Shown: positions 33,621 through 44,465, counted from the stretch's first letter. The stretch: 64,000 nt of DNA from Denitromonas halophila (GCF_007625155.1 NZ_VMNK01000015.1:310001-374000); one strand, 5' to 3'. The notes: generated by a model not told the origin, from the sequence alone. Numbers and translations: made by a program.

Positions 33621-36449
33621 ATGATGAAGCAACTGCATAGCACCTCGATGCTGTTCGGCAGCAATGCACCGTTCGTCGAAGAGCTGTACGAGTCGTATCT
33701 CGCCGATCCGGAAAACGTTCCGGAAGAATGGCGAACCTATTTTGATGGTCTGAAAGCGGGCGCCGCCGCTGCGGTGCGCGACGTGGCGCATACGCCGATC
33801 ATCCACGCCTTCGAGCAACTCGCCAAACGTGGCCCGGTGCGCACCATTACCTCCGGCGACGGTAACAAGCGTCAGGTCAGCACGCTGCAGTTGATCAACG
33901 CCTATCGCTTCCTCGGCACCCGCTGGGCGAATCTTGATCCGCTCAAGCGCAGCGAGCGCATGCATGTGCCGGAGTTGGAGCCGTCCTACTACGGTTTCAC
34001 CGAGGCAGACCTGAACGAGCAGTTCAATGTGGGCTCTTTTCACGCGTTCTCCAGCGAGCAGGCGAGCCTGCGCGAGATTCTGGAGGCGGTGCGGCAGACA
34101 TACTGCGGCTCGATCGGCTCCGAGTACATGTACATCTCGGACATCGCCCAGAAGCGCTGGATTCAGGCGCGCCTGGAGAGTATTCGCGGCACGCCGCAGT
34201 TTTCGGTTGAGCAGAAGAAGCACGTCCTTGGCCGTGTGACTGCTGCCGAGACGCTCGAAAAATATCTGCACACCAAGTACGTCGGCCAGAAGCGCTTCTC
34301 GCTCGAAGGTGGCGAGTCGATGATCGTCGCCATGGATGAGGTGATCAGTGTCGGCGGTCGTCTCGGTGCGCAGGAAATCGTGATCGGTATGGCCCACCGC
34401 GGCCGTCTGAACGTGCTGGTCAACACGCTGGGCAAGTCGCCTTCGACCCTGTTTGCCGAGTTTGAAGGCAAGGCCGAAGTTGACCTGAGCGCCGGTGACG
34501 TGAAGTACCACAACGGTTTCTCGAGCGATGTGATGACTCCGGGCGGTCCGGTCCATCTCACGCTGGCCTTCAACCCGTCTCACCTTGAGATCATCAACCC
34601 CGTTGTGGCCGGCTCGGTCTATGCACGCCAGGTGCGTCGCAAGGACAAGGCAAAGACTCAGGTCTTGCCGGTGATCATCCATGGTGACTCGGCAGTGGCC
34701 GGCCAGGGTGTGAACCAGGAGATGCTGAACTTCTCGCAGACGCGTGGCTACGGCACGGGCGGCACCGTTCACATCGTGGTGAACAACCAGATCGGCTTTA
34801 CCACCTCCGATCCGCGGGATTATCGCTCTTCGCTGTATTGCACCGACATCTTCAAGATGGTCGAGGCGCCGATCTTCCATGTGAATGGTGATGATCCGGA
34901 AGCCGTTGCGCTGGTCACCGCGCTGGCGGTCGAGTTCCGCAACGAATTCAAGAAAGACGTGGTCATCGACATCGTCTGCTATCGCAAGCTCGGCCACAAC
35001 GAGCAGGACGAGCCGATGGTGACGCAGCCGCTGATGTACCGGAAGGTGGCGCTACACCCGGGTACTCGCAAGCTGTATGCCGATCGCCTCGTGCGTGAAG
35101 GCGTGTGCGCGGCGGACGAACCCGAAGCGATCATTCAAGATTATCGCGAGCACCTCGATCGCGGCGAATTGCTGGCCAACCCGGTGCTGTCCGGTCACAA
35201 CCGTCAGTTCGCGGTCGACTGGACGCCTTATCTCAAGGCCGAGTACACCGACGAAGCCGTTACGGCCGTGCCGATGGTCGAGCTCAAGCGTCTGGCCGAG
35301 CGGATCAGCACGGTGCCAGAAGGTTTTGAGTTGCAGTCCCGGGTCAAGAAAATTGTGGCTGACCGTGCCGCCATGGCACGCGGCGAAGCGCTGATCGATT
35401 GGGGCATGGGTGAGAACCTCGCCTACGCCAGTTTGTTGGTTCAGGGCTACGGCGTGCGTTTGTCCGGTGAGGATATCGGCCGCGGTACCTTCTTCCACCG
35501 TCATGCCGTGTTCCACGACCAGAAGCGTGAGCGTTGGGACGAGGGTGCCTACATTCCGCTACAGAACATCCAGGATGGTCAGGCCGAGATTCAGGTCTTC
35601 GACTCCGTGTTGTCTGAAGAGGCCGTGCTGGCGTTTGAATATGGTTACTCCACTGCGGTGCCTGACGACCTGGTCGTTTGGGAGGCGCAGTTCGGTGACT
35701 TCGCCAACGGCGCACAGGTCGTGTTTGACCAGTTCATTTCGTCCGGCGAAGCCAAGTGGGGCCGCAAGGTCGGTCTGACGGTGTTGCTGCCGCATGGTTA
35801 CGAAGGTCAGGGCCCGGAGCACTCTTCGGCCCGTCTCGAGCGTTACATGCAACTGTGTGCTGAAAACAACATGCAGGTGCTGGTGCCCAGCACGCCGTCG
35901 CAGATCTTCCACCTCTTGCGTCGCCAGATGGTGCGTCAGTTGCGCAAGCCGGCCATCGTCATCACGCCGAAATCGCTGCTGCGTCATAAAGAGGCGGTGT
36001 CGACCATGGATGAGCTCACCAAGGGTTCCTTCCGTACGGTCATCGGGGAGGTCGACAAGCTGGATGCCAAGAAGGTCAAGCGGGTCGTGTTGTGCTCCGG
36101 CAAGATCTACTACGAGTTGATGGCCTATCGCCGCGAGCAGGAGATCAAGGACATCGCCGTGGTGCGTATCGAGCAGCTTTACCCGTTCCCGCGGGATGCC
36201 TTCCGTGTCGAACTGGCCAAGTACCCGAACGCGAAGGAGGTGGTGTGGTGTCAGGAAGAGCCGCGCAACCAGGGCGCCTGGTACTGGTTTGCTTCGCGTC
36301 AGCACCTGATCAACGTGCTCGGCCCGAAACAGAAGTTGCTGCTCGTCAGCCGTCCGGCTTCGGCATCGCCTGCGGTGGGTTATTACGCCAAACACAATGC
36401 CCAACAGAAAGCGGTGCTTGAGAACGCTTTCGGTCCCATCAACGATTGA
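33621..36449 (+). CDS. sucA: 2-Oxoglutarate dehydrogenase E1 component
   Basis: Thiamine diphosphate-dependent decarboxylase of the 2-oxoglutarate dehydrogenase complex; 942 residues. The N-terminus [20 protein letters not shown] and [18 protein letters not shown] match SucA. The TPP-binding domain has [19 protein letters not shown] and [16 protein letters not shown]. The C-terminal domain has [20 protein letters not shown]. The frame is open further upstream to ATG 33576, but the family consensus begins at MMKQ, so 33621 is chosen; no strong ribosome site distinguishes them. sucB follows after 40 bases. Confidence 0.94.
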   Translation: MMKQLHSTSMLFGSNAPFVEELYESYLADPENVPEEWRTYFDGLKAGAAAAVRDVAHTPIIHAFEQLAKRGPVRTITSGDGNKRQVSTLQLINAYRFLGTRWANLDPLKRSERMHVPELEPSYYGFTEADLNEQFNVGSFHAFSSEQASLREILEAVRQTYCGSIGSEYMYISDIAQKRWIQARLESIRGTPQFSVEQKKHVLGRVTAAETLEKYLHTKYVGQKRFSLEGGESMIVAMDEVISVGGRLGAQEIVIGMAHRGRLNVLVNTLGKSPSTLFAEFEGKAEVDLSAGDVKYHNGFSSDVMTPGGPVHLTLAFNPSHLEIINPVVAGSVYARQVRRKDKAKTQVLPVIIHGDSAVAGQGVNQEMLNFSQTRGYGTGGTVHIVVNNQIGFTTSDPRDYRSSLYCTDIFKMVEAPIFHVNGDDPEAVALVTALAVEFRNEFKKDVVIDIVCYRKLGHNEQDEPMVTQPLMYRKVALHPGTRKLYADRLVREGVCAADEPEAIIQDYREHLDRGELLANPVLSGHNRQFAVDWTPYLKAEYTDEAVTAVPMVELKRLAERISTVPEGFELQSRVKKIVADRAAMARGEALIDWGMGENLAYASLLVQGYGVRLSGEDIGRGTFFHRHAVFHDQKRERWDEGAYIPLQNIQDGQAEIQVFDSVLSEEAVLAFEYGYSTAVPDDLVVWEAQFGDFANGAQVVFDQFISSGEAKWGRKVGLTVLLPHGYEGQGPEHSSARLERYMQLCAENNMQVLVPSTPSQIFHLLRRQMVRQLRKPAIVITPKSLLRHKEAVSTMDELTKGSFRTVIGEVDKLDAKKVKRVVLCSGKIYYELMAYRREQEIKDIAVVRIEQLYPFPRDAFRVELAKYPNAKEVVWCQEEPRNQGAWYWFASRQHLINVLGPKQKLLLVSRPASASPAVGYYAKHNAQQKAVLENAFGPIND

Positions 36450-36489
36450 TCGAACAACGAAAAAACCACGCATTAGAGGGAGTCAATTC

Positions 36490-37671
36490 ATGCTGATCGA
36501 AGTTAAAGTCCCCCAGTTGTCGGAGTCCGTGTCCGAAGCGACGCTCGTCACCTGGCACAAGAAAGAAGGCCAGGCCGTTTCGCGTGACGAGAACCTGATC
36601 GACATCGAGACCGACAAAGTCGTGCTCGAAACCCCGGCACCGGCGGATGGCGTGCTGGTCAAGATCATCCTTGGCGACGGTTCGACCGTGGCCAGCGGTG
36701 ACCTGATCGCCCAGATCGACACCGAAGCCAAAGCGGCTGCCGGCGCAAGCCCCAAGGCTGCCGAGCCGGCACCGGCCGTGACCGCGCCGCCCGCCGCCAG
36801 CAAGGCGGCCGGCGGTTCGGCCAGCCCGGCCGCGCGCAAGATTCTTGATGAAAAAGGCGTAGCCGCCGATGACGTCGCAGGGTCTGGTCGTGGTGGTCGT
36901 GTGACCAAGGGCGACGCGGTTGCCGCAGGCAAATCCGCACCGGCCGCGCCGGCCGTTGTGGTGTCGGGTGACCGTCCGGAAGAGCGTGTGCCGATGACCC
37001 GTCTGCGCGCCCGTATTGCCGAGCGTCTGCTGCAGTCGAAGAACGAAAACGCCATTCTCACTACCTTCAACGAAGTGAACATGGGTCCGGTGATGGCCCT
37101 GCGCGCTCAGTACAAGGACAAGTTCGAGAAAGAGCACGGCGTGCGCCTGGGCTTCATGGGCTTCTTCGTCAAGGCAGCTGTGGCGGCACTCAAGAAGTTC
37201 CCGGTGCTGAACGCCTCGGTCGATGGCAACGACATCGTCTATCACGGCTACTTCGACATCGGTATCGCTGTCGGTAGTCCGCGTGGCCTGGTTGTGCCCA
37301 TCCTGCGTGACGTCGATCAGATGTCGATCGCCGATATCGAGAAGAAAGTTGCCGAATACGGCCAGAAGGCCAAGGAAGGCAAGATCACGATGGAAGAGCT
37401 CACCGGCGGCACCTTCTCGATTTCCAACGGTGGTGTGTTCGGTTCGATGCTGTCGACCCCGATCATCAACCCGCCGCAGTCGGCGATTCTCGGCATCCAC
37501 GCCACCAAGGATCGCCCGGTGGTGGAGAACGGCCAGATCGTCATCCGCCCGATCAACTACCTGGCCATGTCCTACGATCACCGCATCATCGACGGCCGCG
37601 AAGCCGTGCTGGGTCTGGTGACCATGAAGGAAGCGCTTGAGGATCCGGCGCGCCTGCTGCTGGACGTCTGA
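36490..37671 (+). CDS. sucB: Dihydrolipoyllysine succinyltransferase, E2 of 2-oxoglutarate dehydrogenase
   Basis: Core subunit of the 2-oxoglutarate dehydrogenase complex; 393 residues. One lipoyl domain (1-75) carries the lipoylated K43 in IETDKVVLE. An Ala/Pro-rich linker follows, then an E3-binding domain at about 114-150 ([20 protein letters not shown]) and the catalytic domain with [20 protein letters not shown] precedes ATG 36490. A hairpin separates it from lpd, 54 bases downstream. Confidence 0.96.
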   Translation: MLIEVKVPQLSESVSEATLVTWHKKEGQAVSRDENLIDIETDKVVLETPAPADGVLVKIILGDGSTVASGDLIAQIDTEAKAAAGASPKAAEPAPAVTAPPAASKAAGGSASPAARKILDEKGVAADDVAGSGRGGRVTKGDAVAAGKSAPAAPAVVVSGDRPEERVPMTRLRARIAERLLQSKNENAILTTFNEVNMGPVMALRAQYKDKFEKEHGVRLGFMGFFVKAAVAALKKFPVLNASVDGNDIVYHGYFDIGIAVGSPRGLVVPILRDVDQMSIADIEKKVAEYGQKAKEGKITMEELTGGTFSISNGGVFGSMLSTPIINPPQSAILGIHATKDRPVVENGQIVIRPINYLAMSYDHRIIDGREAVLGLVTMKEALEDPARLLLDV

Positions 37672-37683
37672 TAAGGAATACAG

Positions 37684-37701
37684 CGGGCGCCTCGGCGCCC
37701 G
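37684..37701 (+). other. GC-rich hairpin between sucB and lpd
   Basis: A 7-bp GC stem (37684-37690 with 37695-37701, tetraloop CTCG) lies between the sucB stop and the lpd ribosome site. No T-run follows, so it is more likely an mRNA stabiliser or processing site than a terminator. Function is inference. Confidence 0.5.
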
Positions 37702-37725
37702 TTGTCGACATCGAGGGAGAGAACA

Positions 37726-39156
37726 ATGTCGAAGAAACAATTTGATGTGCTGGTGATCGGTGGTGGCCCGGGTGGTTACGTCGCCGCCATCCGCGCTGCC
37801 CAATTGGGTTTCAGTGCCGCCTGCGCCGAATCCAATCCCTACGCCGACCCGAAAGGCGAGCCGCGTCTTGGCGGCACCTGCCTGAACGTCGGTTGCATTC
37901 CGTCCAAGGCGCTGCTGCACACCTCGCATATGTTCGAGGAAGCGTCTCATGACTTCGCCGATCAGGGCATCAAGGTCGGGACGCCGAGCATCGACGTGCC
38001 GACCATGGTCGCGCGCAAGGCCAAGATCGTTGATCAGCTCACCGGTGGGATCAAGGGCTTGTTCAAGAAGAACAAGGTTACGATGCTGCCGGGTCATGGC
38101 AGCTTTGTCGGCCAGACCGAAGATGGCTGGGACATCAAGGTAGGCGACGAGGTCATCGGGGCCAAGCAGGTCATCATCGCGACCGGCTCGACCGCACGTC
38201 ACCTGCCGGGTATCCCGGTGGACAACACCCTGATCTGCGACAACATCGGCGCCCTGGATCTGGATGCGGTGCCCAAGCGCCTCGGCCTGATCGGCTCCGG
38301 CGTCATCGGCCTGGAAATGGGTTCGGTGTGGCGTCGTCTGGGTGCCGAAGTCACCATCCTCGAAGCCATGGACAGCTTCCTCGGCGCCGCCGATCAGGAT
38401 GTGGCCAAAGAGGCGCAGAAGGTGTTCGCCAAGCAGGGCCTCGCGGTCAAGCTGGGCGTCAAGGTGGGCAAGGTCACCCCGGCCAAGAACAAGAAGTCGG
38501 TCACCGTCGAGTTCGAAGACAAGGACGGCGCGCAGAAGGCCGTGTTCGACAAGCTCATCGTATCGGTGGGGCGTGTGCCGAACACCGACGGGCTGAACGC
38601 CGACGCCGTTGGCCTCAAACTGACCGACCGCGGCATGGTCGACGTCAACGATCACTGCCAGACCAATCTGCCGGGCGTATGGGCAGTGGGCGATGTGGTG
38701 CGTGGCCCGATGCTGGCCCACAAGGCCATGGAAGAGGCCGTCATGGTGTGCGAGCTGATGGCAGGTCAGGCTGGTCATTGCGACTTCAACACCATTCCGT
38801 GGGTGATCTATACCTCGCCGGAGATTGCCTGGGTCGGCAAGACCGAGCAGCAACTCAAGGCCGACGGCGTGGCCTACCGCGCCGGCAAGATCCCGTTCAT
38901 GGCCAACGGCCGTGCGCTGGGCATGGGCGCGCCCACCGGCTTCGTCAAGATGCTGGCTTGCGCTGACACCGACCGTATCCTCGGCGTGCACATCATTGGC
39001 GCCAATGCCTCGGAGCTGATTTCCGAAGCCGTCGTTGCCATGGAATTCCATGGTGCGGCCGAAGACCTTGCGCGGATCTGCCACGCTCACCCGACCATGT
39101 CGGAAGCGGTGCACGAGGCCGCGCTGGCCGTCGATAAGCGCCCGCTGCACTTCTGA
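37726..39156 (+). CDS. lpd: Dihydrolipoyl dehydrogenase (E3)
   Basis: FAD disulfide oxidoreductase that reoxidises dihydrolipoyl groups; 476 residues. The FAD motif VIGGGPGGYVAAIRAAQLG is at about 10-28. The redox disulfide is C52 and C57 in GGTCLNVGCIPSK. The NAD motif LIGSGVIGLEMGSVWRRLG follows. The C-terminal interface has HAHPTMSEAVHEAAL with the catalytic His. GGGAGAG lies before ATG 37726; ATG 37702 is in frame but weaker. It completes the sucAB-lpd unit and probably also serves other complexes. Confidence 0.96.
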   Translation: MSKKQFDVLVIGGGPGGYVAAIRAAQLGFSAACAESNPYADPKGEPRLGGTCLNVGCIPSKALLHTSHMFEEASHDFADQGIKVGTPSIDVPTMVARKAKIVDQLTGGIKGLFKKNKVTMLPGHGSFVGQTEDGWDIKVGDEVIGAKQVIIATGSTARHLPGIPVDNTLICDNIGALDLDAVPKRLGLIGSGVIGLEMGSVWRRLGAEVTILEAMDSFLGAADQDVAKEAQKVFAKQGLAVKLGVKVGKVTPAKNKKSVTVEFEDKDGAQKAVFDKLIVSVGRVPNTDGLNADAVGLKLTDRGMVDVNDHCQTNLPGVWAVGDVVRGPMLAHKAMEEAVMVCELMAGQAGHCDFNTIPWVIYTSPEIAWVGKTEQQLKADGVAYRAGKIPFMANGRALGMGAPTGFVKMLACADTDRILGVHIIGANASELISEAVVAMEFHGAAEDLARICHAHPTMSEAVHEAALAVDKRPLHF

Positions 39157-39177
39157 GCGACGCTGCCGTAAGATCAG

Positions 39178-39228
39178 GGGTGGGTTCGGGGTAGCGTCGC
39201 TACCCGGAGCTCACCCTTGTGCATTTTT
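39178..39228 (+). terminator. Terminator-like hairpin after lpd
   Basis: An imperfect 18-bp stem (39178-39195 with 39199-39216, about 16 paired including one wobble) is followed by a T-rich stretch (TTGTGCATTTTTG). It probably ends the sucAB-lpd transcript. Confidence 0.6.
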
Positions 39229-39255
39229 GTCTCTATTTCATACGTCGTCCAGACC

Positions 39256-40368
39256 ATGCCCCATCGCGAACTTGATGTCCCGGAATTCGGCATGATCGAT
39301 GCCTACAACGCGGCGCTGATTGAGCGCGGCTACGAGGCCGATCCGGCACAGCAGTCGGCCGTCAAACGCTTGCAGAGGCTGTATTCCGACCTGCTCGGCT
39401 ATAAGGTTGCGCGGCGCAGTCTGTTCAAGAAATGGTTTTCCAAGCCTTCGGAGCCGCGCAGCGTGTATTTCTGGGGCGGGGTGGGGCGCGGCAAAAGCTT
39501 TCTGATGGACTGCTTCTACGAGGCAGTACCGTACACGCGCAAGCGCCGGGTGCATTTCCATGCCTTCATGCAGGAAGTGCAGAACGATCTCAAATCGCTC
39601 AATCATCTGCCCGACCCGCTGCAGATCATCGCCGATCGGGTGAGCGAGCAGACCCGTCTGCTGTGCTTCGACGAATTCCATATTTCGGATATTGCCGATG
39701 CGATGATTCTCGGGCGGCTGCTCGAAGCCTTGCTGGCGCGCGGGGTGATCTTCGTGATGACTTCCAACTACCCGCCCGACGGTCTGTATCCGAATGGTCT
39801 GCAACGCATCAACTTCCTGCCGACCATCGCGCTGATGAAGCAGCGTTTCGATGTCGTCGAGGTGGATTACGGCACCGACTACCGCTTGCGCACACTGGAG
39901 CAACTGCAGATCTATCTGGTGCCCGACGATGACGAGGCGCGTGAGCGCATGGCTGACGACTTCTACCGCATTGCTGCGGTCGAAGGCGCCCCGGGTTCCA
40001 TCGATGTGCTGGGTCGCAGCTTCGAGGCGGTGCGGGTCGCGCCCGGCGTGATCTGGTTCGAGTTCAGCGCCTTGTGCAAGGGGCCGCGCTCGCAAAATGA
40101 CTATCTTGAACTGGCCCGCGAGTATCACACCATCCTCGTGTCTGGCGTACCGAAGATGGCCGCGGGGCAGAGCAATGAAGCCCGCCGTTTCACCTGGCTG
40201 ATCGATGTGCTTTACGATCACCGGGTAAAACTCATCATGAGCGCAGAGGCCGAAGCCCATGATCTTTATCGCGAAGGTCACAACGCCAATGAATTTGTAC
40301 GCACTGTCAGCCGGCTCATGGAAATGCGTACCCGGGACTATCTTGCGGAAGCCCACCGCACCGAGTGA
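39256..40368 (+). CDS. zapE: ZapE/AFG1-family cell division ATPase
   Basis: P-loop ATPase of 370 residues. Walker A is GGVGRGKS at about 74-81 and Walker B is LLCFDEFHISDIADA. YFWGGVGRGKSFLMDCFYE and FVMTSNYPPDGLYPNGLQR are family hallmarks. In E. coli ZapE acts at the Z-ring under stress. The start is uncertain: ATG 39256 (MPHRELDVPEF) or ATG 39292 (MIDAYNAALIERG); neither has a strong ribosome site. Placement after lpd is common in betaproteobacteria but a terminator separates them. Confidence 0.9.
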   Translation: MPHRELDVPEFGMIDAYNAALIERGYEADPAQQSAVKRLQRLYSDLLGYKVARRSLFKKWFSKPSEPRSVYFWGGVGRGKSFLMDCFYEAVPYTRKRRVHFHAFMQEVQNDLKSLNHLPDPLQIIADRVSEQTRLLCFDEFHISDIADAMILGRLLEALLARGVIFVMTSNYPPDGLYPNGLQRINFLPTIALMKQRFDVVEVDYGTDYRLRTLEQLQIYLVPDDDEARERMADDFYRIAAVEGAPGSIDVLGRSFEAVRVAPGVIWFEFSALCKGPRSQNDYLELAREYHTILVSGVPKMAAGQSNEARRFTWLIDVLYDHRVKLIMSAEAEAHDLYREGHNANEFVRTVSRLMEMRTRDYLAEAHRTE

Positions 40369-40378
40369 TCGACGCCTG

Positions 40379-41248
40379 GTGCGTCGCGTCACGCAATGGC
40401 TTCTGTTGAGCATTGCGCTCGTCGGGCTCAGTGGTACCGCCTATGGTGCGCTGCCGCTCACCATCGTCACACTTCAGCATCGTGGCGTTGACGAGGTGCT
40501 CCCCGCCTTGCGGCCTTTGCTGGCGCCCGAGGGTCAGCTCAGCGGCATCAACGACAAGCTGCTGATTCGCACCACGCCTGACAACCTGCGCGTATTGCGC
40601 GACGCGCTCGGCGCCATCGACACGCCGCCCGCCCGGCTGCGCATCGAGGTGCGAAGCGATCGCAGCGGTAGCGAGCAGCGGTTTGACGCTGGTGTCGGTG
40701 GCGAGATCCGCAACGGCGATATCGCCGTTCGACTTCCCGGTCAGGTGCCCAGGCGCGGGGCCCGCGTCGAGATCGGCGGCGTGCAGGTCGGTGTCAATGA
40801 ATCGACCCGCAGCGTGCGCCGTGGCAGCACCCAGTTTGTCGAAACCCGCGACGGCGGCACGGCCAGCCTGTTTTTTGGCAGCTCGGTACCGCTGGCGTTT
40901 CGTCAGGTGTTTATTCAACCTGACGGCGCGCGGGTGGTGCGTGGTACCACCTACCGCGATGTGGGGCAGGGCGTGTCGGTGCGACCGACCGTTGTCGGAC
41001 AGCGGGTGCGACTCGTGTTGAGCCCCGAGGCCAGCGCCTTGGCAAACGATGGACAGATTGAAGTCATGCGCCTCGAAACCGAAGTGGAAGGCCGGCTCGG
41101 TGAATGGATTGCCGTCGGCGGTGCCACCACGACCGGCGCTAGCACCGAATCGCGCGGGGTCGCCATCGGTAGCACATCAAGCGCCGATACCCAGACCGAA
41201 GCCGCGTTCTGGGTTCGGGTAACTTCTGCAGGAGCCTTGCGTGACTGA
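40379..41248 (+). CDS. Secretin N-domain-like exported protein
   Basis: Predicted periplasmic or outer membrane protein of about 289 residues. From GTG 40379 it has a signal peptide (RRVTQWLLLSIALVGLSGTAYGA). Residues 25-85 look like a secretin N-domain (LQHRGVDEVLPALRPLLAPEGQLSGINDKLLIRTTPDNLRVLRDALGAIDTP in outline). The rest is beta-rich with GLY/SER-rich parts but lacks a full secretin pore. The start is chosen just after the zapE stop; the frame is open further upstream inside zapE. Its end overlaps the helicase gene by 8 bases. The partner system is unknown; no type II or pilus genes are nearby. Confidence 0.6.
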   Translation: MRRVTQWLLLSIALVGLSGTAYGALPLTIVTLQHRGVDEVLPALRPLLAPEGQLSGINDKLLIRTTPDNLRVLRDALGAIDTPPARLRIEVRSDRSGSEQRFDAGVGGEIRNGDIAVRLPGQVPRRGARVEIGGVQVGVNESTRSVRRGSTQFVETRDGGTASLFFGSSVPLAFRQVFIQPDGARVVRGTTYRDVGQGVSVRPTVVGQRVRLVLSPEASALANDGQIEVMRLETEVEGRLGEWIAVGGATTTGASTESRGVAIGSTSSADTQTEAAFWVRVTSAGALRD

Positions 41249-43271
41249 GGTCGATGCCGTTCAACGCGACGTTGAAGCCGCGTTCTCGCCCGAGGGCGCT
41301 TTGGCGCAAGTCGTGCCGGGCTTTGCCGCGCGGACGCAGCAAATCGAAATGGCGGTCAAGATCGGCCAGACCATCCGCGAGCAGGGCGTGCTGGTGGCCG
41401 AAGCGGGTACCGGCACGGGCAAGACCTTTGCCTATCTCGTGCCTGCGCTCATGTCCGGCGGCAAGGTGCTGGTGTCGACCGGCACCAAAACCTTGCAAGA
41501 CCAGCTTTTCCGGCGCGATCTGCCCACGGTGCGCAAGGCGCTCAAGCTGCCGCTGCGCATCGCGCTGCTCAAGGGCCGCGCCAACTACGTCTGCCACTAC
41601 CATCTGGCGCGCCATGCCAACGACGGGCGCTTCGCCACGCCGCAAGACGCTGCCAACCTGCGCAAGATCACCCGCTTCGCCGAGATGACCCGCACCGGCG
41701 ACAAGTCAGAATGCCAGGATGTGCCCGAAGACAGCGCCGCCTGGATCTCCGCCACCTCGACGCGCGACAACTGCCTCGGTCAGGACTGCCCCAACGTCAA
41801 GGAATGCTTCGTGCTGCAGGCGCGGCGGGAGGCCATGGATGCCGACGTGGTGGTGGTCAACCACCACCTGTTCTTCGCCGACGTGATGCTGCGCGACGAG
41901 GGTATGGGCGAGCTGCTGCCGGCCTGCAACACGCTGGTGTTCGACGAAGCCCACCAGCTGCCCGAGACCGCCAGCCTGTTCTTCGGCGAATCGGTGAGCA
42001 CCGCACAGGTCATCGATCTGGCGCGCGACATGCGCGCCGAGGCGCTGGCCGGTGCGTCCGATTGCCGTGTGCTGATCGAAGGCACCCGCACGCTCGAAAA
42101 GGCGGCTCGCGACTGGCGCTTGTCGGTCAGCGACGAGAACGCCCGCATCAGCCTGGAGCAACTCGCCCAGCACACCGGCTTTACGCCCGCGATCGAGATG
42201 CTGGACAAGACGTTGGCCGAGGTCGGTGCGATTCTCAAGACCCAGGCCGAGCGGTCGGAGGGCCTGGCCAACTGCCTGCGCCGGCTTGAAGAGATGGCCG
42301 AACGCCTCGACCACTGGCAGCATCCGCCCGAGCCCAAGGTGGTGCGCTGGGTCGAGGTCTTCACCCAATCGCTCGCGGTCAACAGCACGCCGCTCGAGAT
42401 CGGCAACGTCTTCGCACGCCAGATGCAGCGCTACCCCAGCGCCTGGATCTTCACCTCGGCCACGCTTGCCGTTGGCACTGATTTTTCGCACTACAACCGC
42501 GACCTCGGCCTCAATTGGCTGGAGCCACCGGCGCACACGGCCGTCTGGGGCAGCCCGTTCAACTACCCGGAGCAGGCGGTGCTGTACGCGCCGGCCGGCA
42601 TGCCCAACCCGAACGCGCCGGAGTACCCGGACGTGGTCGCCGACATCGCCTTCCCGTTGATTCGCGCCGCCCATGGCCGCACCTTTGTGTTGTGCACCTC
42701 GCTGCGGGCCATGCGCCGCATCCACGAACGCCTGGGCGACAAGCTCGAGCGCGCCGGTCTGAAGCTGCCCTTGCTGCTGCAAGGCGAGGGCTCGCGCAGC
42801 CAGTTGCTGGCGCGTTTTCGCGAACTCGGCAACGCGGTGTTGGTCGCCAGTCAGAGCTTCTGGGAAGGTGTCGATGTGCCCGGTGACGCGCTGTCGGTGG
42901 TGGTCATCGACAAGCTGCCCTTCGCGCCGCCCGACGACCCGGTGCTCGCTGCGCGCATCGAACATCTGCGCGAGGCCGGGGTCAATCCCTTCATGACCTA
43001 CCAGCTCCCGCGCGCCGTCATCAACGTCAAGCAGGGCGCCGGCCGGTTGATCCGCACCGAGCAGGACCGCGGCGTGCTCGCCGTGTGCGACCCGCGCATG
43101 ATCGACAAACCCTACGGCAAGCGCGTCTGGCGCAGCCTGCCGCCGATGCGGCGCACCCGGGTGCCCGAAGAGGTCGAGGCCTTTCTTGCCACGTTACCGC
43201 CGCCGCGCGGGGTCACCGCTGAGGTGTTGCTGAGCGAGGATACGGCCGACGACGTTACACTGACCGACTGA
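41241..43271 (+). CDS. DinG/YoaA-family ATP-dependent DNA helicase with Fe-S cluster
   Basis: Superfamily 2, XPD-like helicase of 676 residues. Walker A is AEAGTGTGKT (about 53-62) and the DEAH box is FDEAHQLPE. Four Fe-S cysteines are C118, C178, C183 and C189; the last three have the same 5- and 6-residue spacing as in E. coli DinG. The C-terminal lobe has QSFWEGVDVPGDALSVVVIDKLPF and QGAGRLIRTEQDRG. It starts at GTG 41241 with AGGAG upstream and overlaps the previous gene. YoaA is the closer name by length; DinG itself is similar. Confidence 0.9.
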   Translation: MTEVDAVQRDVEAAFSPEGALAQVVPGFAARTQQIEMAVKIGQTIREQGVLVAEAGTGTGKTFAYLVPALMSGGKVLVSTGTKTLQDQLFRRDLPTVRKALKLPLRIALLKGRANYVCHYHLARHANDGRFATPQDAANLRKITRFAEMTRTGDKSECQDVPEDSAAWISATSTRDNCLGQDCPNVKECFVLQARREAMDADVVVVNHHLFFADVMLRDEGMGELLPACNTLVFDEAHQLPETASLFFGESVSTAQVIDLARDMRAEALAGASDCRVLIEGTRTLEKAARDWRLSVSDENARISLEQLAQHTGFTPAIEMLDKTLAEVGAILKTQAERSEGLANCLRRLEEMAERLDHWQHPPEPKVVRWVEVFTQSLAVNSTPLEIGNVFARQMQRYPSAWIFTSATLAVGTDFSHYNRDLGLNWLEPPAHTAVWGSPFNYPEQAVLYAPAGMPNPNAPEYPDVVADIAFPLIRAAHGRTFVLCTSLRAMRRIHERLGDKLERAGLKLPLLLQGEGSRSQLLARFRELGNAVLVASQSFWEGVDVPGDALSVVVIDKLPFAPPDDPVLAARIEHLREAGVNPFMTYQLPRAVINVKQGAGRLIRTEQDRGVLAVCDPRMIDKPYGKRVWRSLPPMRRTRVPEEVEAFLATLPPPRGVTAEVLLSEDTADDVTLTD

Positions 43272-43291
43272 ATCACCCCACAGGAGGGCGC

Positions 43292-44458
43292 ATGAAGATC
43301 CTCGACGCCGTCAAACAACAACACGCCGCGCTCACCAATTTGCGCCGCGACATCCATGCTCACCCGGAACTGGCGTTTGATGAGCATCGCACCGCCGCGC
43401 TGGTGGCCGATCGCCTCGAAGCCGCCGGCATCGAAACGCATCGTGGCATCGGCCGCACCGGCGTGGTTGGCGTGATCCGCGCCGGTACCTCCAAGCGGGC
43501 CATCGGCCTGCGCGCCGACATGGATGCCCTACCAATGCAGGAGCGCAATACCTTTCCGCATCACTCAAAGCACCCCGGGCGCATGCATGCCTGCGGGCAC
43601 GACGGACATACCGCGATGTTGCTTGGCGCGGCAGAACACCTCGCCAGACATCCTGACTTTGACGGCACGGTGGTGTTCATCTTCCAGCCGGCCGAAGAGG
43701 GCGACGGTGGTGGCCGCGAGATGGTCGAAGACGGTCTGTTCGAGCGCTTTCCGATGGATGCCGTGTTTGGTCTGCACAACTGGCCGGGCCTACCCGCCGG
43801 CAGCTTTGCCGTGCACGCCGGCCCGGTGATGGCCTCGGCGGATCGCTTCGACATCGAGGTGCTCGGCCACGGCGCGCATGCCGCCATGCCGCATCTGGGC
43901 GTGGACCCGGTGGTGGCCGGCTCGGCGCTGGTGCAGGCCTTGCAGACCATTGTCACCCGCACGCTTGATCCGCTCGATCCGGCCGTGCTGTCGGTGACCC
44001 AGTTCCATGCCGGCGAAGCCTACAACGTGATTCCTGACCGGGCGCGCATCACTGGCACCGTGCGGGCGTTCTCCACCGAAGTGCAGTCGCAGATCGAAGC
44101 GGCGATGCAGCGCATTTGCCAGGGCATCGGCGCCGCCTACAACGTGAACGTGCGTTTCAACTACATCCGTGGCTATCCCGCCACTATCAACACGCCCGCC
44201 GAGGCTGCGCTGTGCGCCGAGGTGGCTGGTGCGCTGGTGGGTGAGGGCGCGGTGCGCACCGATCTCAAGCCCAGTATGGGCGCCGAAGATTTTGCTTACT
44301 TTCTGCATGAAAAACCGGGCTGCTATGTCTGGCTGGGCAATGGCCCCGGCGAGGGCGGCTGCACCTTGCACAACCCCAATTACGACTTTAACGACGCCGT
44401 GATCCCGACCGGCGTGAGCTACTGGGTGGGCCTGGTCGACCGGCTGCTCACCGCGTGA
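43292..44458 (+). CDS. M20-family amidohydrolase (hippurate hydrolase-like)
   Basis: Metal-dependent amidohydrolase of 388 residues. RDIHAHPELAFDE, the ADMDALPMQE metal motif and the HACGHDGHTAMLLGAAEHL motif with the metal-binding Cys and His are clear. FQPAEEGDGGG with the catalytic Glu follows. The lid/dimer domain is at about 180-295. AGGAGGG lies before the ATG. Substrates in the family are N-acyl amino acids such as hippurate or indole-acetyl conjugates; which one is used here cannot be told. It lies between the helicase and the permease gene with short gaps (20 and 7 bases). Confidence 0.9.
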   Translation: MKILDAVKQQHAALTNLRRDIHAHPELAFDEHRTAALVADRLEAAGIETHRGIGRTGVVGVIRAGTSKRAIGLRADMDALPMQERNTFPHHSKHPGRMHACGHDGHTAMLLGAAEHLARHPDFDGTVVFIFQPAEEGDGGGREMVEDGLFERFPMDAVFGLHNWPGLPAGSFAVHAGPVMASADRFDIEVLGHGAHAAMPHLGVDPVVAGSALVQALQTIVTRTLDPLDPAVLSVTQFHAGEAYNVIPDRARITGTVRAFSTEVQSQIEAAMQRICQGIGAAYNVNVRFNYIRGYPATINTPAEAALCAEVAGALVGEGAVRTDLKPSMGAEDFAYFLHEKPGCYVWLGNGPGEGGCTLHNPNYDFNDAVIPTGVSYWVGLVDRLLTA

Positions 44459-44465
44459 TGTCGGC

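Noticed and set aside
36439-39150. Long minus-strand open frame opposite sucB and lpd
   Set aside because: The opposite strand encodes well-conserved sucB and lpd; the minus-strand product has no known motif.
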